The translations under genes and the position numbers were made by a program. Source: KBS-96 sp964247975 (GTDB lineage: Bacteria > Acidobacteriota > Terriglobia > Bryobacterales > Bryobacteraceae). Taken from it: a DNA stretch of 64,000 nucleotides. Shown one piece after another: positions 8,243-17,147 of the stretch. Positions within the stretch are counted from its first letter, which is position 1, and each line of letters begins with the position of its first letter. The DNA lies in contig CAXTWH010000009.1 in the NCBI GenBank assembly GCA_964247975.1, forward strand, positions 62,001 through 126,000. Reading direction: 5' to 3'. The notes beneath the pieces were generated by a model, which worked only from the letters and a program-made list of their open reading frames with translations, made no database searches and was not told the DNA's origin.

Positions 8243-10294
8243 ATGGTTCGAGTTTTTTCCATTCTTTGTTCGCCAGTGATTTTTCTAAGCGCCTTTCTTT
8301 TGTTCCTGCTCGAACCGCTGTTTGCCAAGGTGATTCTGCCTTGGTTCGGCGGATCGGCGGCGGTCTGGGCCACTTGTCTTGTTTTCTTCCAAAGCGCGCT
8401 GCTGCTGGGCTACTATTACGCTGACATTTCCAGCCGCAAGCTGCGTTCGCGTCAGCAGGCGTTTCTACATCTGGCGCTGCTTGTTTCTTCGCTGTTGTTT
8501 CTGCGCATTATTCCCAATAACGGGTGGCGTCCACAGCCGGGCGAAAATCCTTTCTGGCGCATTCTGCTGTTGTTGACGGTCGTGGTCGGGCTGCCTTACA
8601 CGCTGCTCAGCACAACGAGCCCTTTGATTCAATCCTGGTATGCGCGGGTTCGTCCAGGAACTGAACCGTATTACCTGTTTGCGATTTCTAATTTTGCCTC
8701 CTTTCTGGCGCTGCTCAGTTATCCGTTTCTGATTGAGCCGCAGTTCACCACCCATTTTCAGGCGGTGGGATGGTCAGCCGGATTTGTTTGTTTTGTGGCG
8801 CTTTGCGCGGCGACGGCCTGGTCTGTTCGCGATGCTTCCACGGCAAATGTTGCTGCCGCAGAGACCATCGCTGCTCCACCAAGCACGCGGCGCAAACTGC
8901 ATTGGCTGCTTTTGGCGGCGTGCGGCTCCATGCTGCTGTTGACGATTACGAACCATCTGACGCAGAACGTTGCGCCGGTTCCGCTGTTGTGGGTGATTCC
9001 GCTGGCGATTTACCTCCTGACGTTCACTTTAGTTTTCAGCAGACGCGGTTTTTACCCGCGCTGGTTGTTTATTCGATTGCTGGCCGTTTCGCTCGGCGCG
9101 ATTGGATATGTGGTTTTTGACCCCAGAGCGGTGAGCGCGATTCAAGCCACGGTTCCCTTGTTCTGCGCCGGGCTGTTTGTATGCTGCATGTTCTGCCACG
9201 GCGAACTGAACCGTTTGAAACCCGCCGAAGGAGCGCTCACTTCGTTTTACCTGATGTTGTCGCTCGGCGGCGCGCTGGGGGCGGTGTTTGTGGGGCTTCT
9301 TGCTCCTTTCCTGTTTTCTAACCTTTATGAATTTCCGTTGACGCTTTTGTTTACAGCAGTGCTGGCGCTGCTCACCTTCCGGCCCGACGGTTGGGCGGCG
9401 CGGGCTTTGTGGTTATCGGTTTCGGTAGCAATGGCGATTGTTCTTTTCCTGAACGTAAGAAGTTTTCAGCGCGACTCGCTGGAGATGGCTCGTAATTTTT
9501 ATGGCGCGCTGCGCGTAACCGAAAGCAACGGTTTCGGACCGCACCGAGTCCGGTTGCTGTATCACGGCACAATCCGGCATGGGGCGCAGTATGTGCAGTT
9601 ACCCTGGCGCAAGCAGCCGACAACTTATTACGGCCGTGAATCCGGCATCGGGCTGGCGCTTCGGTACTGCTGCGAGGGACCAAAGCGAGTCGGCGTAATC
9701 GGCCTCGGCGCGGGAACGCTGGCCGCTTACGGCAACGGAGGCGACTGGTTTCATTTTTACGAGATCAACCCGGAAGTGGTGACCATTGCCAATTCCGAAT
9801 TTACTTTTCTGCGCGAAACAGCGGCCCGCACGGAAGTCACATTAGGCGATGCCCGGCTTTCCTTGGAGCAGGAGCCTCCGCAGAATTTTGATGTGCTGGC
9901 GGTGGACGCTTTTTCCGGTGACGCAATTCCGGTTCACCTTCTCACAAAAGAAGCCATTGCGCTTTATCTACGGCACCTGAAACCGAACGGCATTCTGGCG
10001 GTGCATACTTCGAATAGTTACCTGAGACTGGATCCGATTGCGAAACAGTTGGCCGACGCCCAGGGCTATCCGTCCCGTTCGGTGGAAACGGAATCGGACG
10101 ATGATGAATGCATTGCCACGGCACGTTGGCTATTGATTACGCGCAATGCGAAGTTTTTGAATTCATCGATTGTGCAGAAGGATGAAGTTCCGGTTGTGAT
10201 TCCGGCTGGCCTTCGGGCTTGGACCGATGATTACAATAATCTGTTTGAGATTTTGAAGCCGGTGAAATTCCTGAAAAAAGAAGATTCTGAGTGA
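8243..10294 (+). CDS. Membrane protein with C-terminal spermidine-synthase-like domain
   Basis: The N-terminal 400 residues form about ten hydrophobic helices, beginning 'VIFLSAFLLFLLEPLFAKVILPWFGG', a hallmark of 'fused MFS/spermidine synthase' proteins. From about residue 430 a methyltransferase-fold domain follows: SAM/dcSAM loop GLGAGTLAAYG, then 'FHFYEINPEVV' and 'DVLAVDAFSGDAIPVHLLT'. The family is common in bacteria, but the substrate of this membrane-linked form is not established. A GTG 21 bases earlier (8222) could also start it; the ATG at 8243 is preferred because the hydrophobic segment begins there. Its stop codon directly abuts the stop of the next, convergent gene. Confidence 0.88.
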   Translation: MVRVFSILCSPVIFLSAFLLFLLEPLFAKVILPWFGGSAAVWATCLVFFQSALLLGYYYADISSRKLRSRQQAFLHLALLVSSLLFLRIIPNNGWRPQPGENPFWRILLLLTVVVGLPYTLLSTTSPLIQSWYARVRPGTEPYYLFAISNFASFLALLSYPFLIEPQFTTHFQAVGWSAGFVCFVALCAATAWSVRDASTANVAAAETIAAPPSTRRKLHWLLLAACGSMLLLTITNHLTQNVAPVPLLWVIPLAIYLLTFTLVFSRRGFYPRWLFIRLLAVSLGAIGYVVFDPRAVSAIQATVPLFCAGLFVCCMFCHGELNRLKPAEGALTSFYLMLSLGGALGAVFVGLLAPFLFSNLYEFPLTLLFTAVLALLTFRPDGWAARALWLSVSVAMAIVLFLNVRSFQRDSLEMARNFYGALRVTESNGFGPHRVRLLYHGTIRHGAQYVQLPWRKQPTTYYGRESGIGLALRYCCEGPKRVGVIGLGAGTLAAYGNGGDWFHFYEINPEVVTIANSEFTFLRETAARTEVTLGDARLSLEQEPPQNFDVLAVDAFSGDAIPVHLLTKEAIALYLRHLKPNGILAVHTSNSYLRLDPIAKQLADAQGYPSRSVETESDDDECIATARWLLITRNAKFLNSSIVQKDEVPVVIPAGLRAWTDDYNNLFEILKPVKFLKKEDSE

Positions 10295-11011
10295 TTAAGC
10301 CGCGCGAGTGAAGGGAATACTTTTTCGGGTGGTTCGCGATGGCTTTTGATTTATTCCGAGTAGTTGACGGCGTTCGCGGTAAAGCTGCCAACTCTCGTTT
10401 GAACAAACGAAGCCAAACTGAGTTGGCTCTATCTTTTCTGCCAGTTGCGGGTGAGCGGCAGCAATCTGATGGAGTTCTTCGAGTTCGGTTTGTTCCTGGT
10501 GTTTGCGATCGGCTTGGATGTCCCGGAGTTGCTTCAAGGTTTGCAGGAAGCGGCGGTTTAAACGCGATTCGTAGAGGGTGAGCAGGGCTAATGGGTTGGC
10601 AGCCTGGCGCAGGGTTTCGGCCATTGTGAGGGCCGTATGCGATTCCGCGTGGCCGGGATTCCAGAGGTTGCCTTGTTCATCGTGGCCGATGGCGAAGAGG
10701 TTGTGTTCGGCGGCAGCAAGGCGATGCAAGCGGAACTGAAGATCGGCACAAGAGTTAGCGAGTTGGATTTCGACGGCTCCAACGGGGTTCAAGGCAGCGA
10801 CATAGGCTTCGGTGAACTCATGGTAGTTGTTCATCTCTTCTTCGGGCAGGTGGATGACCTGGCTCAGGATGCCGTGGCGGGTGGCGTTCAGGGCGGAACG
10901 GCTTTTGCCTGCTTCGGTTTTCGGGCCGGTGCTCTTTTTAGCATTGGCGCGGTTGGCACGGAGCCGGGCTTCGCTGGGCTGTTTTTTCGGGGTGGTTGAT
11001 TTCTTGTTCAT
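10295..11011 (-). CDS. Acidobacterial hypothetical protein with 'ANRANAKKSTGPKT' head
   Basis: The 238-aa protein starts with a basic, low-complexity head in which 'RANRANAKKSTGPKTEAGKS' and 'ALNATRHGILS' are striking. This head recurs in many Acidobacteria proteins of unknown function. The rest is helical and charged, without signal or membrane segments, and ends with another basic stretch (RRQLLGINQKPSRTTRKS). The head is reminiscent of DNA-binding or transposon-associated proteins, but this is only an impression. It stands alone, convergent with the preceding membrane protein with no gap between the two stop codons. Function unknown. Confidence 0.75.
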   Translation of the reverse strand: MNKKSTTPKKQPSEARLRANRANAKKSTGPKTEAGKSRSALNATRHGILSQVIHLPEEEMNNYHEFTEAYVAALNPVGAVEIQLANSCADLQFRLHRLAAAEHNLFAIGHDEQGNLWNPGHAESHTALTMAETLRQAANPLALLTLYESRLNRRFLQTLKQLRDIQADRKHQEQTELEELHQIAAAHPQLAEKIEPTQFGFVCSNESWQLYRERRQLLGINQKPSRTTRKSIPFTRAA

Positions 11012-11222
11012 TCGGTTCAGAGTTTAGTACGGCCAGAACCGCAGTTGCTTTCATGAAGCAGCCAAGCCATAGAAATTAAACAGAAAAATATATGAAAAAA
11101 TCTGAACTGGATTTTTGGCAGCCGTTCAAAGCGGGTGAAATGGGAGGAGGGGGAGGCTGGTAATTTCAGGACAGATCAGATCCTTAGTCACTAAATTCCA
11201 AATTTACCCTGTATAGCTGACC

Positions 11223-11612
11223 TCACCACACCCTTCTTACTCCGTATTGGTCAAAGATGGTGTCAGCGGAAACAAATTCGAGATCGCGCCCAAGCACCTG
11301 TGAAATGAGCAGCCTGTCAAAAGGATCTTTGTGATGCAATGGGAGGTGTTCGACGTTTGCGACATCAGTTAGAGTTATTGGCAGAAGCGTGAATTCAAGA
11401 TCGGTGGCGATCCATTGAAAGAAATCGCGCGCGCTGATTCGCTCCATGCCGCGCATTAAATCGAGTTTGCCCTGTCCGCTCTTGATGGCTGCTTCCCAGA
11501 TAGTTGCAAGGCTGTAGTGATTCGTTTCATTAGCGATAGCGTGGCTGGCTCGTAGTGAAAGGCGCGGATCGTTCATGGCAAACCAGAGGATTGCCTGCGT
11601 ATCGATCAGCAC
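11223..11612 (-). CDS. VapC-type PIN-domain toxin
   Basis: This 129-aa PIN-domain ribonuclease is the toxin of a type II module. The acidic metal-binding residues are in place: D4 (MLIDTQ), E40 (TIWEAAIK), D96/D99 (KDPFDR) and D117 (SADT). Start is GTG at 11612, directly after the antitoxin stop codon, so translation is coupled. PIN toxins cleave RNA, usually tRNA or rRNA, when the antitoxin is degraded. Length is normal for the Phd-paired 'LLLDTH..LW' VapC group. Confidence 0.9.
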   Translation of the reverse strand: MLIDTQAILWFAMNDPRLSLRASHAIANETNHYSLATIWEAAIKSGQGKLDLMRGMERISARDFFQWIATDLEFTLLPITLTDVANVEHLPLHHKDPFDRLLISQVLGRDLEFVSADTIFDQYGVRRVW

Positions 11613-11840
11613 TTAAATGTACTCTTCAAAACCTGGCGGGATTTCATCAAAGTCGGACGCGATTCGGACTGAAAAGCCTGCACGCTCCATGAAGCCTGGA
11701 GTAGGACGATCTTTTTGCACCGGTTGAATGCTGGCAATTGGTTTTCCATAACGGGTTAGAAAAACCTGTTCGCCAGACTCAACTTCTTTGAGAATGGCGG
11801 CAAAATTATTTCGCGCCTCGCTTATGTTGTACAACTTCAT
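11613..11840 (-). CDS. Phd/YefM-type antitoxin
   Basis: The 75-aa product has the Phd/YefM N-terminal DNA-binding fold: 'YNISEARNNFAAILKEVESG' then 'VFLTRYGKPIASIQPV'. The C-terminal third is acidic and hydrophobic (ASDFDEIPPGFEEYI), as expected for the segment that plugs the PIN active site. The pair should repress its own promoter, located upstream of 11840. The TAA stop is followed without gap by the toxin's GTG. Confidence 0.9.
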   Translation of the reverse strand: MKLYNISEARNNFAAILKEVESGEQVFLTRYGKPIASIQPVQKDRPTPGFMERAGFSVRIASDFDEIPPGFEEYI

Positions 11841-12154
11841 GACTTAATTGTACAAAAATCGGTTTGATTTGCTGCCGTTCAGGTTTGATGCTGCTTTTAG
11901 CTGGAGAAAACGCGTAGTAGAGGGTTTGTTTACGATTTAATTCGGTAATTCCTGGTTTCAGATCATTGACGGCGGAGAAAATTGGGCAGCACGGTTCAAT
12001 GGTTCTGGTTTCTGCCCAGAGTTCAGGAATTGTGGTGACCGTCACGGCTCGCTGTCACAGATCTTCCTTACACCAGCCGCGGGCGCGAGAACCCTGAGAT
12101 TATGGAAGCAAAGCAGGGGCGATCGTTTCCGGAACGATGAGTGCCCCTCAAAGT
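11841..12154. other. Intergenic stretch between TA module and TonB receptor
   Basis: These 314 bases contain the presumed promoter/operator of the antitoxin gene and no convincing gene. A perfect small hairpin, ATCGTT-TCCGG-AACGAT, lies at 12122-12138. It may be part of a transcript end or a protein site. No direct repeats, tRNA or IS ends were seen. Confidence 0.4.
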
Positions 12155-12175
12155 AGAACCGGTTTTTCCGGTTCT
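12155..12175 (-). terminator. Hairpin at the end of the TonB receptor gene
   Basis: A perfect 8-bp stem, AGAACCGG and CCGGTTCT with a five-base loop, overlaps the receptor's stop codon (12176-12174). There is no clear U-tract behind it on the minus strand, so it may stabilise the 3' end or act with other factors rather than being a textbook intrinsic terminator. Confidence 0.45.
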
Positions 12176-15140
12176 AGAAATTCAGCCGTAAATTGAACTG
12201 AAAGCGCCGGGGCGTTCCGGTGCCGACTGCGCCTGGGTTCAGCACTGAGGTAATTTGCCCAAAGCTGCCCGCGGAGAAGTTTGATGCCGGATTATCATAA
12301 ATCGGATGATTGAACAGATTAAAAGCTTCTGCGCGGAAGCGTAAAGTGAAGCGTTCGGTAAGTGAAAACTCTTTTTGCAGTGCGGTGTCAATTTCGTAGT
12401 AACCAGGGCCGCGAGCAGCGTATCGGCCTAAGTCGCCCCAGGTGCCTGGAGCAGGTATAGCGAAAGCCGCAGGATTAAACCAGTTATTAATTGTTTGATG
12501 GGTCGGGTAGATGGAAACGCCAGGCACTAGATTGGGCCGTTGATTAGATGTGTTGCCGTCCGGCAACTGATTCGGCGTTCTGCTGAGGGTGATATTGACG
12601 GGGCGTCCGGTGCTGGCAGTGGCTATGCCGGAAAGTTCCCATCCGCCGAAGATGGCAGGAACAAAACCAGACTGGTTCAGATAACGGCGTCCGCGACCGA
12701 AAGGCAGATCGTAGATAGCATTGCTGGTCATGGTGTGGCGAACGTCATAAGGGCTGTCGCTGCGATCGCAAACACGGCAGGCCTGGTTTTCGAAAGCGAC
12801 GCTTTCCCCGGCGCCGATGGAAGCATCGGTAAGCGCATGGGACCACATATACTGCGTTTGCCAGAGCCAGCCGCCGGTAAAGCGGCGTTCCAGCGAAAGC
12901 TGCATCGCATTGAAGGAGTTGTTTCCGTCGTTAGCTTTCAAGCCAAACTGCGAAAATTGCGCCAGCGGACGCTTGCCGGTTAAAGGATCAATCAAGTTAA
13001 CCTGGTAGCGAGTGAACAAGTGCCTACCTATGCTGCCGACATAGCTGATTCGTCCCAGGAAGCTGAAAGGCAGTTGTTGTTCCACCAGAAAATCATAATT
13101 TTGATAGCTTAAGTCTTTGCGATAACGATCAATTGCCTTTGGCGCAAACAAAGCAAATTCCGGCGTGATAAACGGAGTGATGGGATAACCGATGGTGGGT
13201 ATATCGGAAGAAGTAATCCGGTAACGCGGAACGCTGCTTTCGAGCGGATCGGAAAAATCGTCGTTCTGATTACCGCCGTAGTAGATTCCATAGCCGGTGC
13301 GAATGACAGTTTTTCCATTAAAGGCCGAAGGCGTCCAGGCGAGTCCGACACGCGGGCCGAAATCGCGGTAATTGGGGTTGTAAAAAGGAGTACCCTTGGG
13401 GCAGAAACCGCCGCAGCCTTGAATATCGACCACCGCTGAGCGATCCAGAATTTCATGCGCCACGGTGTAGAATTCATAGCGCAGTCCCAGATTCAGCGTC
13501 AGATTCGGATTTACTTTCCAGTCGTCCTGGGCAAAGCCGCTGAAGAAGGTTCGTCGGTTTCCGCGAATGGCTTCGCCTTCGAGCACGTCGATTTCATCAG
13601 CCTGGTTATTGATAAAGTTCTGGAGCGAGCCATAAGCAATAGTGGAATCGCGGATGGCATTACCGGAGTTATTTAATTGAATACGGCGAATATCCACGCC
13701 GAATTTAAGGTTGTGAGGGCCGACAATTTTGGTGAGCGTATCAATATAAGAGAAAGTGTTGCCCACTTCCTCATCTAGCGTATTGTCTGTAATCGTGTCA
13801 AAGATGCCGCCTGTGTCGACGCTGATCGGAGAGGTTCCATAACTGTAGTTGCGGTAATTCGCTCGGTTAAAACCAAACTTGCTTTCATTCAGCAAAGTGG
13901 GCGAGAAGATGTGCTGGAACTGTAGAACCAGATTCTGCGGCGTATGGGGAATTACGTTGCGCGTGCCGAGCGCATCCGTGGGAGTATCAAGATAAGCTTT
14001 GTCGATGTTGTATCGCACGTAGGCGGTTGATTGGTCGGTGAAGCGATAATCAAACCGGAACATGCCCGTATCTTCCTGCACCGTGTTTTTTCCTTGCAGC
14101 GTAATCTGATCAGTATTCTGGTTAATAGACTGCTGGCCCACCGGATAAGCATTAATCAACGGTTTTAATGCCGGCGACTGCGTTAAAACAGAATTGCGGA
14201 ATGAGGCGCTGGGAACAAAACCGATCAGAGTCTGGCCGAGGCTTTGGCGCAAGCCTTCATAATTGACGAAGAAAAAAGCCTTGTCTTTGATGATTGGCCC
14301 GCCAAACTGCGCGCCGAACTGATTCAAGCGGAACGCCGGAATCTGCGACGGATCAAAAGGCGAGCGGCTATCGAGCTTATCATTTCTTAAAAACTCATAC
14401 GCGCTGCCATGAAAATTATTTGATCCTGATTTGGAAACCACGTTGATTTGCGCGCCGCCGGCATCTCCTGATTCAGCGGTATAAACAGCGGAACTGACGC
14501 GAAACTCGTCAATGGCGTCCAGCGAAATGTTCAGCCGGGTTTCGGCTTTTTGCGTTTGTTCCTGAATGCCGCTGGTGTCAATGCCATCAAATGTGAAGTT
14601 GCTGTCATCCAGGGAATGCCCATTAAACCGAATGCTGCGTTGGCCGCCATCGCCGGTGTTCACGGCCCCGGGCGCAAGCGTCATCAGCGTGGCCCAATTT
14701 CTGCCGTTCAATGGGATTTCCTCAATCTGCGGCGATTCAATCACGCCGCCTATTTCGGCGTTGGTTCTATTGAGAATCTCGCTGGAGGCGGTCACTTCAA
14801 CGGTGTTGGCGGTAGAGCCTACTTCCAGGCGAGCATCAAGCGTTCTAACCTGGCCGTAATTTAAGGCGATCTGGTCCAGCACGTAAGGTCTGAATCCTGC
14901 TTTGTTAATTGTCAGCTTGTAGCTGCCGACAGCTAAAGACGGAAAGCGGTAAGTGCCTGCCGTGGTGGTTGTGGCATGACGGCTGAGGCCGGTAGACGGA
15001 AACAGCAGTTCCACATCGGCACCAGACACTACGCTGCCGGAAGGATCCAGAATTGTTCCTTCCACGGAAGCCCGATCCTGCGCGAACGTTGAAAATGAAA
15101 AACCTAGAACGAGAAAAACAATGAAACTGAACTGACGCAT
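12174..15140 (-). CDS. TonB-dependent receptor, Oar-like, with carboxypeptidase-regulatory N-domain
   Basis: The 988-aa outer-membrane protein has a signal peptide (MRQFSFIVFLVLGFSFSTFA). A carboxypeptidase-regulatory beta-sandwich (about 25-110: VEGTILDPSGSVVSGADVEL) and a plug domain ('IEEIPLNGRNWATLMTLAPG') follow. The rest is the beta barrel, ending in RRFQFNLRLNF with the terminal Phe expected for BAM-dependent assembly. Such receptors occur in dozens of copies in Acidobacteria and are thought to import or bind large substrates, often sugars or peptides; the substrate here is unknown. It is a single-gene unit. No TonB box was located with confidence. Confidence 0.9.
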   Translation of the reverse strand: MRQFSFIVFLVLGFSFSTFAQDRASVEGTILDPSGSVVSGADVELLFPSTGLSRHATTTTAGTYRFPSLAVGSYKLTINKAGFRPYVLDQIALNYGQVRTLDARLEVGSTANTVEVTASSEILNRTNAEIGGVIESPQIEEIPLNGRNWATLMTLAPGAVNTGDGGQRSIRFNGHSLDDSNFTFDGIDTSGIQEQTQKAETRLNISLDAIDEFRVSSAVYTAESGDAGGAQINVVSKSGSNNFHGSAYEFLRNDKLDSRSPFDPSQIPAFRLNQFGAQFGGPIIKDKAFFFVNYEGLRQSLGQTLIGFVPSASFRNSVLTQSPALKPLINAYPVGQQSINQNTDQITLQGKNTVQEDTGMFRFDYRFTDQSTAYVRYNIDKAYLDTPTDALGTRNVIPHTPQNLVLQFQHIFSPTLLNESKFGFNRANYRNYSYGTSPISVDTGGIFDTITDNTLDEEVGNTFSYIDTLTKIVGPHNLKFGVDIRRIQLNNSGNAIRDSTIAYGSLQNFINNQADEIDVLEGEAIRGNRRTFFSGFAQDDWKVNPNLTLNLGLRYEFYTVAHEILDRSAVVDIQGCGGFCPKGTPFYNPNYRDFGPRVGLAWTPSAFNGKTVIRTGYGIYYGGNQNDDFSDPLESSVPRYRITSSDIPTIGYPITPFITPEFALFAPKAIDRYRKDLSYQNYDFLVEQQLPFSFLGRISYVGSIGRHLFTRYQVNLIDPLTGKRPLAQFSQFGLKANDGNNSFNAMQLSLERRFTGGWLWQTQYMWSHALTDASIGAGESVAFENQACRVCDRSDSPYDVRHTMTSNAIYDLPFGRGRRYLNQSGFVPAIFGGWELSGIATASTGRPVNITLSRTPNQLPDGNTSNQRPNLVPGVSIYPTHQTINNWFNPAAFAIPAPGTWGDLGRYAARGPGYYEIDTALQKEFSLTERFTLRFRAEAFNLFNHPIYDNPASNFSAGSFGQITSVLNPGAVGTGTPRRFQFNLRLNF

Positions 15141-15323
15141 AACTCCCCCTGGAATGCGCTTGAAAACAAGCGGTGCTTAGCCACATTAGCTTTCGTTTAT
15201 GTCAGGCGGATTTCCAGCAGATGACAATCGCTTATCAATGGGGGAAAACAGGAAATATTACCAATAATCAGATCAATTGTTTTTCAGCATAGTTTCAGAT
15301 TTTCCCGCTTGTATAAACGGTGT

Positions 15324-15566
15324 TTACAGTTTTTCAGCGGCGGCTTTACCGGATTCAATGGCTTCGTGCCAGGCTTTCGATGCCCAGCCGTTTGCCTGTT
15401 GTTCCGCTTCTTCGCGGGAAATGCCATAACGCTCTTGAACCCTGCCGATCAATTCATCTTTTTTGCCGCTGATGTAGGTGAGGTCGTCATCGGTCAGTTT
15501 GGCCCAATGTTGTTTAGCGCTACCTACCAATTGCATCCATTTGCCTTCCAGTTGGTCCCAGTTCAT
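15324..15566 (-). CDS. CsbD-family stress protein
   Basis: The 80-aa product opens with 'MNWDQLEGKWMQLVGSAKQHW', the CsbD signature. It continues with 'DDDLTYISGKKDELIGRVQERYGISREEAEQQ', a helical hydrophilic domain typical of general-stress proteins. Molecular function of the family is not settled. The gene is divergent from purC and about 140 bp from its start, and lies on the same strand as the TonB receptor, 183 bp downstream of nothing but intergenic DNA. Confidence 0.88.
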   Translation of the reverse strand: MNWDQLEGKWMQLVGSAKQHWAKLTDDDLTYISGKKDELIGRVQERYGISREEAEQQANGWASKAWHEAIESGKAAAEKL

Positions 15567-15708
15567 AAGCGATTCTATTTATCTCCTTACTCAGGATGAC
15601 GACTCTGTGAAGGCAGTTTATAACGCCTTTATCCCAAACCAAACGCCTGTGGCAAATCCCCTGGAGATGCAACAAGATAGCCGGTTTGCCATACTCAAAC
15701 TAGAAACA

Positions 15709-16599
15709 ATGTGCCAGGATCCCGTTTTACTCACCACCAAACTTGATCTTTCTTTGCTTGGCCGGGGAAAGGTGCGGGATATTTACGACTTGGGCGATTC
15801 GCTGCTGTTTATTGCCAGCGACCGGATCTCCGCTTTTGATTGCATTCTCGCCAGCGGCATTCCCTGCAAGGGGCGCGTGCTGACGCAGATTTCCCTGTTC
15901 TGGTTCGATTTCCTGCGGAACTTAGTGCCATCACATTTAATTACCGGCGACGTAAACCAATTCCCGAAATCAACTGCGGCGTACCGGACACAACTGGAAG
16001 GCCGCTCGATGCAGGTGAAAAAGGCTGCAATGGTTCCGATTGAATGCGTGGCGAGGGGCTACCTGTCAGGCTCCGGTTGGAAGGAATATAAAAACAACGG
16101 AACGGTTTGCGGAATAAAACTGCCAGCCGGTTTGCGGGAAAGCGACCGTTTGCCGGAGCCGATTTTTACCCCGGCCATGAAAGCGCAGAGCGGGCATGAT
16201 GAGAACATTTCTTTTGAGCAGGTTGCGGCGGAGATCGGCCATGATCCGGCTTTACGACTGCGTGAGCTTACGTTGAGCATTTACGGGCACGCTGCCGAAC
16301 ATGCGCAACAATGCGGCTTGATTCTGGCCGACACCAAGTTTGAATTCGGCTTTGTGAACGATGAGTTAGTGCTGGCGGATGAAGTGCTGACGCCTGATTC
16401 ATCACGTTACTGGCTTGCCAGCGATTATGCGCCGGGCGGAGCGCAGTTTTCCTTCGACAAACAGTTTGTGCGCGATTATTTGGAAACATTGGATTGGAAC
16501 AAGCAGCCGCCCGCGCCGTCCCTGCCGGACGAGGTGGTGCGGAAAACCAGCGAGAAGTATGTGGAAGCCTACGCACGATTAACGAACAGGCCTTTATGA
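15709..16599 (+). CDS. purC: Phosphoribosylaminoimidazole-succinocarboxamide synthase (SAICAR synthetase)
   Basis: PurC joins CAIR and aspartate using ATP in purine synthesis. Family motifs are all present: LLGRGKVRDIYD, ASDRISAFDCIL, ECVARGYLSGSGWKEY and 'FEFGFVNDELVLADEVLTPD'. The frame is open further upstream, but homology begins at 'CQDPVLLTTKLDLSLL', so the ATG at 15709 is chosen (297 aa, the long bacterial/fungal type). ATG 15667 is the alternative. It heads a tight run: its TGA overlaps the next ATG (ATGA) and two more genes follow closely. Confidence 0.95.
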   Translation: MCQDPVLLTTKLDLSLLGRGKVRDIYDLGDSLLFIASDRISAFDCILASGIPCKGRVLTQISLFWFDFLRNLVPSHLITGDVNQFPKSTAAYRTQLEGRSMQVKKAAMVPIECVARGYLSGSGWKEYKNNGTVCGIKLPAGLRESDRLPEPIFTPAMKAQSGHDENISFEQVAAEIGHDPALRLRELTLSIYGHAAEHAQQCGLILADTKFEFGFVNDELVLADEVLTPDSSRYWLASDYAPGGAQFSFDKQFVRDYLETLDWNKQPPAPSLPDEVVRKTSEKYVEAYARLTNRPL

Positions 16600-17147
16600 A
16601 TGTTTTCGACGTTTTCCTGCTCGGCGTGGTGGTTGTGTCCGGCCTATCAGGTATTCGCACCGGCTTTACTCGCGTGGTGGTGCATGTGGCGTCAACAGTG
16701 GTTGGTTTGCTGGCGGCTTTCTGGTGTTATGGAATTGTGGCGGCGCAAGTGCAGCCCTGGATCAAGCAGCCATTGGCGGCGCAAGTGGCGGGGTTCTGCC
16801 TTATTTTTTTCGGCATTATGCTGCTTGGCTCGCTGTGCGGAATGGTATTGGTCAGGTTTTTCGACTTAATCGGATTAGGCTGGCTGGACCATCTGTTAGG
16901 AGCTGCCGCCGGAGTGTTGAGGGGCGGCCTTTTAGTAGCGATGATCGCCGCCGTGGTGGTTGCGTTTACGCCGCAGCCGATTCCGGCATTCTTAAGTGAA
17001 TCCAGAGTTTTGCCGTATGCCACAAACGTATCGGGAGCGATTGCGGAGTTTGCGCCGAAACATCTGCGCGATGATTTTGTAGACCAGATGTCAAGATTGA
17101 AACAGATGTGGCTGAAATCCGCATCGAAAGAAAAGAGGATTGCTTAG
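16596..17147 (+). CDS. cvpA: CvpA family membrane protein
   Basis: The 183-aa protein starts MNVFDVFLLGVVVVSGLSGI, the CvpA pattern, and has four hydrophobic helices within residues 1-135 followed by a basic tail. CvpA proteins are inner-membrane proteins, first seen for colicin V production and often linked to purine genes (as here with purC) and envelope stress tolerance. The ATG overlaps the purC stop by four bases, so translation is coupled. Confidence 0.88.
   Translation: MNVFDVFLLGVVVVSGLSGIRTGFTRVVVHVASTVVGLLAAFWCYGIVAAQVQPWIKQPLAAQVAGFCLIFFGIMLLGSLCGMVLVRFFDLIGLGWLDHLLGAAAGVLRGGLLVAMIAAVVVAFTPQPIPAFLSESRVLPYATNVSGAIAEFAPKHLRDDFVDQMSRLKQMWLKSASKEKRIA

Noticed and set aside
11806..12045. 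A 79-codon minus-strand frame overlapping the antitoxin start.
   Set aside because: It overlaps the Phd gene by 35 bases, has no recognisable domain and covers the region where the antitoxin promoter must lie.
12174..15140. Several long antisense frames inside the TonB receptor and other large genes.
   Set aside because: They are explained by the codon pattern of the genes on the opposite strand and lack starts or domains.
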